From: Mycobacteroides franklinii
Lineage (GTDB): Bacteria; Actinomycetota; Actinomycetes; Mycobacteriales; Mycobacteriaceae
Direction: 5' to 3'
Length of the DNA: 64,000 nt
Assembly: GCF_002013895.1 (NCBI RefSeq)
Contig: NZ_MAFQ01000006.1
Coordinates: 496,001-560,000, forward strand
The notes under the pieces are model-generated. The model was not told where the DNA came from and made no database searches. It was given only the letters and a program-made list of their open reading frames with translations. A program made the position numbers and the translations under genes. Shown piece after piece: positions 61,973 through 64,000 of this stretch. Each line of letters opens with the position of its first letter. Within the stretch, counting starts at the first letter, position 1.

Positions 61973-62407
61973 ATGGCTCCGCTCATCGCCCTTGTCGTCG
62001 GGACGCTGTTGGCTCGTCTGGCCGGCGCCCTGGGACTCACGCTCGTCAATGCCTGGCCCGCCGCGTTGGCGGTCGGTCTGGCCGCAATGTTCACGCTGAC
62101 CGGTGTCGCGCATTTCGTCCCCACGATGCGTGAGGCGATGATTGCGATCGTGCCACCGCAGATTCCGGCGCCCCGGTTTCTGGTGGCGCTGACCGGGGTA
62201 CTCGAGCTGCTCGGCGCGCTGGGTGTGCTGATTCCGTCGACGAGAGAGTTGGCGGCGGGATGCCTGGGAGTGCTGCTGGTGGTGATGTTTCCGGCCAACG
62301 TGTATGCGGCCAGCCAGCGATCCAACCCGCTGTCCACGCCGCTGAGCTGGCGAACCGCGGAACAGCTGCTGTTCCTCGCGGCGACGACAACCGTCGCCTT
62401 CAGCTAG
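61973..62407 (+). CDS. DoxX family membrane protein
   Basis: A 144-residue protein with four helices and the DoxX-like GVAHFVPTMREAMIAIVPPQIPAP segment. Such proteins are linked to redox or quinone-associated processes, and some form membrane oxidoreductase complexes. GGAG lies seven bases before the ATG. It is controlled by the adjacent TetR operator, suggesting induction by a small molecule. Confidence 0.87.
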   Translation: MAPLIALVVGTLLARLAGALGLTLVNAWPAALAVGLAAMFTLTGVAHFVPTMREAMIAIVPPQIPAPRFLVALTGVLELLGALGVLIPSTRELAAGCLGVLLVVMFPANVYAASQRSNPLSTPLSWRTAEQLLFLAATTTVAFS

Positions 62408-63150
62408 ACCAGATGCCAGACCAGAACGGCGGCCAGCACTCCCATCCCGTTGAGCGACCAATGCAGCGCAATGGGCGCCAACAGGCTGCCGCTGCGGCGG
62501 CGCAACCAGGTGAAGACAAATCCGGCGAAGGCAGTGGCCACCACGGCGCCGGCGACACCCGCGATCTGCGCCCCTAGGCCCACCCCGAGAAGCCTGGTGA
62601 GGCCGACATTGCCGGTGGTGAGGCCCAGCGAGGTAGCGATGTGCCAGAAGCCGAAAAGCAGGGATCCGGCCGCCGCCACACCCCGGAAGCCCCAGGCCCG
62701 TGCCATCGTTCCGTGCAGAACCCCACGAAACGCGAGCTCCTCGGGAATCACGGTCTGCAGTGGGATCAGGACGAATGAGGCGAGCAGCGCACCCGAAACC
62801 GTCGTGGCGTAACTGCTGTTGAGGAACATCGGGCGGGTCATGGGCAACAACAGCCCCGTGCCGATCACCGCGCCCACGATGACGACGGCGACGGCCGCAT
62901 ATTTGGCGCCCGAACGCCAGTGATCTCGGCCCAAGCCCAGCTCGGCCCAGGAGTGACCGCGATAGCGAATCAGAGCGAGCAGTCCGGCGGCGGCAACCGG
63001 AACCACGACAAAATTGGCCCACGGCGTGGTGAAGTGTGCAATCAGATTGGTGGCGACCAGAACAGCGACGACGACAGCGATATCGATGTACGTGCGCATA
63101 TCCCGCAATCCATGCAGCGGCGCAGCGGCGGCCGTGGTCTGAGTAGGCAC
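62404..63150 (-). CDS. CPBP family intramembrane metalloprotease
   Basis: A 248-residue membrane protein with about eight helices and the CPBP (Abi/CAAX-like) motifs: EExxxR in IPEELAFRG, FGFWH and the final HWSLNG. GTG 63150 lies seven bases after TACTCT, fitting a leaderless start. ATG 63099 is an alternative, and longer frames look unlikely. Its stop overlaps the DoxX stop. Substrate unknown. Relatives process prenylated peptides or confer bacteriocin immunity. Confidence 0.87.
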   Translation of the reverse strand: MPTQTTAAAAPLHGLRDMRTYIDIAVVVAVLVATNLIAHFTTPWANFVVVPVAAAGLLALIRYRGHSWAELGLGRDHWRSGAKYAAVAVVIVGAVIGTGLLLPMTRPMFLNSSYATTVSGALLASFVLIPLQTVIPEELAFRGVLHGTMARAWGFRGVAAAGSLLFGFWHIATSLGLTTGNVGLTRLLGVGLGAQIAGVAGAVVATAFAGFVFTWLRRRSGSLLAPIALHWSLNGMGVLAAVLVWHLV

Positions 63151-63316
63151 CCGATCCAGAGTACCGGCGCTCTCGTTAGCCCAGATCAGAGTGTGATCCA
63201 GTCGTATCGACCACGTCATGGCGCCATCCTGCACGTCGGAGCCCAGGGCACTGTGGCAGTGCCCACAAGGCCGGGTTAGCCGGAACACGATCGACCTTCC
63301 CGTAAGTTCTGAAATC

Positions 63317-64000
63317 GTGCTCACCCTGTTGTTGGCGTTCGCGGGATTCGCCTGTCTGGACGCCCTCAACGTGCTCAACATCGGCATCGCCACCACGATC
63401 GTCTACGTGACCCGGCTGGAACGCCGGTCGGTGTTCCCCGGTGGCCTGAGCTTCATCACCGGATTGTTTGTGGCGCTGTTCACGTTTGGACTGGCGACGG
63501 TGCTGGGTGTGCGCTCGCTGACCGACGTGGCCGCCGGATCCGATATCACCCCGTCGACCCGGTATTGGGCGCAGCTGGTCATCGGAATCCTGCTGATCGC
63601 GGTGGCGGCGTTGACATGGTTCTCCGAACCGGTCACACCGCCATGGATCCGGAACGTGGCACGGCGCCATCCGTGGCTGCTCGCCTTTGTCGGCCTCGCA
63701 CTGGGATACGCCGAAGCCCCTACGTCGGTGCCGTATTTGAGCGCTCTGGCGATGCTGGCCTCCCGCCACCCGCTGCCCACAATGTGGCCGCTGCTGCTGG
63801 TCGGCTACGGCCTGATTGCCATACTTCCGAGTCTGCTGATTCTGGTGCTCTCGACGCGGCGATCGCCGCGCGCGCGACGAATGCAGCGCGGCCTGGTGCG
63901 TACGGTGACCCGTTACGGACCCACCGCGATCCGGGTCATTTTCCTGTGCCTCGGAGTCGTCCTGATCGTCAGCGCGCTCGTACATCACAGCGCACTGGGA
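63317..64000 (+). CDS. GAP/LysE-like integral membrane protein (partial, runs off the right edge)
   Basis: At least 228 residues with five or six helices. The first helix, LLAFAGFACLDALNVLN, and the later APTSVPYLSALAML resemble the mycobacterial GAP/Sap family, which helps move surface glycolipids. The GTG start is eight bases after TAAGTT. Divergent from the CPBP gene across about 166 bp. The end is outside the window, so the family call is tentative. Confidence 0.6.
   Translation, partial: MLTLLLAFAGFACLDALNVLNIGIATTIVYVTRLERRSVFPGGLSFITGLFVALFTFGLATVLGVRSLTDVAAGSDITPSTRYWAQLVIGILLIAVAALTWFSEPVTPPWIRNVARRHPWLLAFVGLALGYAEAPTSVPYLSALAMLASRHPLPTMWPLLLVGYGLIAILPSLLILVLSTRRSPRARRMQRGLVRTVTRYGPTAIRVIFLCLGVVLIVSALVHHSALG

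Overview
The window is a GC-rich mycobacterial chromosome segment. Gene order follows the Mycobacterium tuberculosis stretch from Rv3591c to Rv3635 closely: mhuD, lpqF, clpC1, lsr2, lysS, coaX, panD, panC, the folK/B/P/E block, ftsH, ephA, a SIMPL lipoprotein, hpt, tilS, dacB, ppa, ppgS and galE. The esp/PE/PPE genes that H37Rv carries between ftsH and ephA are missing. In their place are a VWA protein, a COQ4-like gene with a TetR regulator, and an amidase. This pattern and the accessory genes fit a rapid grower, probably the abscessus-chelonae complex (Mycobacteroides). That species-level call is inference. No rRNA, tRNA, CRISPR array, insertion sequence or prophage was seen.

Region 1 (1-8.2 kb): a hydrolase and the heme degrader mhuD are divergent, and lpqF follows mhuD. 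Next comes a cobalamin island. CbtB/CbtA run leftwards and a BtuC-BtuD-BtuF type ABC importer runs rightwards, each led by its own cobalamin riboswitch in one shared intergenic region. A luciferase-like oxidoreductase and a small membrane protein close the region.

Region 2 (8.2-23.3 kb, all minus strand): core housekeeping. ftsH, folE, folP, folB, folK and a DUF3180 gene are packed with overlapping stops and starts. A DUF6779 protein, a Rossmann protein, panC, panD and coaX (pantothenate and CoA), lysS, lsr2 and clpC1 follow. clpC1 ends at a textbook intrinsic terminator.

Region 3 (23.3-45.1 kb): mixed metabolism. It holds a VWA/substrate-binding protein, TetR plus COQ4-like protein, a likely small RNA gene (about 26921-27068), an amidase, the three-gene ephA operon, two tandem SIMPL proteins, hpt, a flavin monooxygenase, tilS, a zinc protease, dacB, ppa, an MmpS-like protein, an OHCU-decarboxylase-like protein with an altered active site, an SDR/monooxygenase operon and a class V aminotransferase.

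Region 4 (45.1-57.3 kb): a yybP-ykoY type manganese riboswitch leads a TerC exporter. A 1342-residue Pls/PosA-type one-module peptide synthetase is translationally coupled to an M1 peptidase and a flippase-like protein. A WS/DGAT enzyme, a DUF2628 protein, ppgS with its small membrane partner (galactosamine decoration of arabinogalactan) and galE complete it.

Region 5 (57.3-64 kb): a large membrane protein, a CocE-type hydrolase, a DUF4352 lipoprotein, a TetR/DoxX divergent pair with a perfect 17-bp inverted repeat overlapping both promoters, a CPBP membrane protease and the start of a GAP-like membrane protein. Several starts here sit seven or eight bases after a -10-like hexamer, as expected for leaderless mycobacterial mRNAs.
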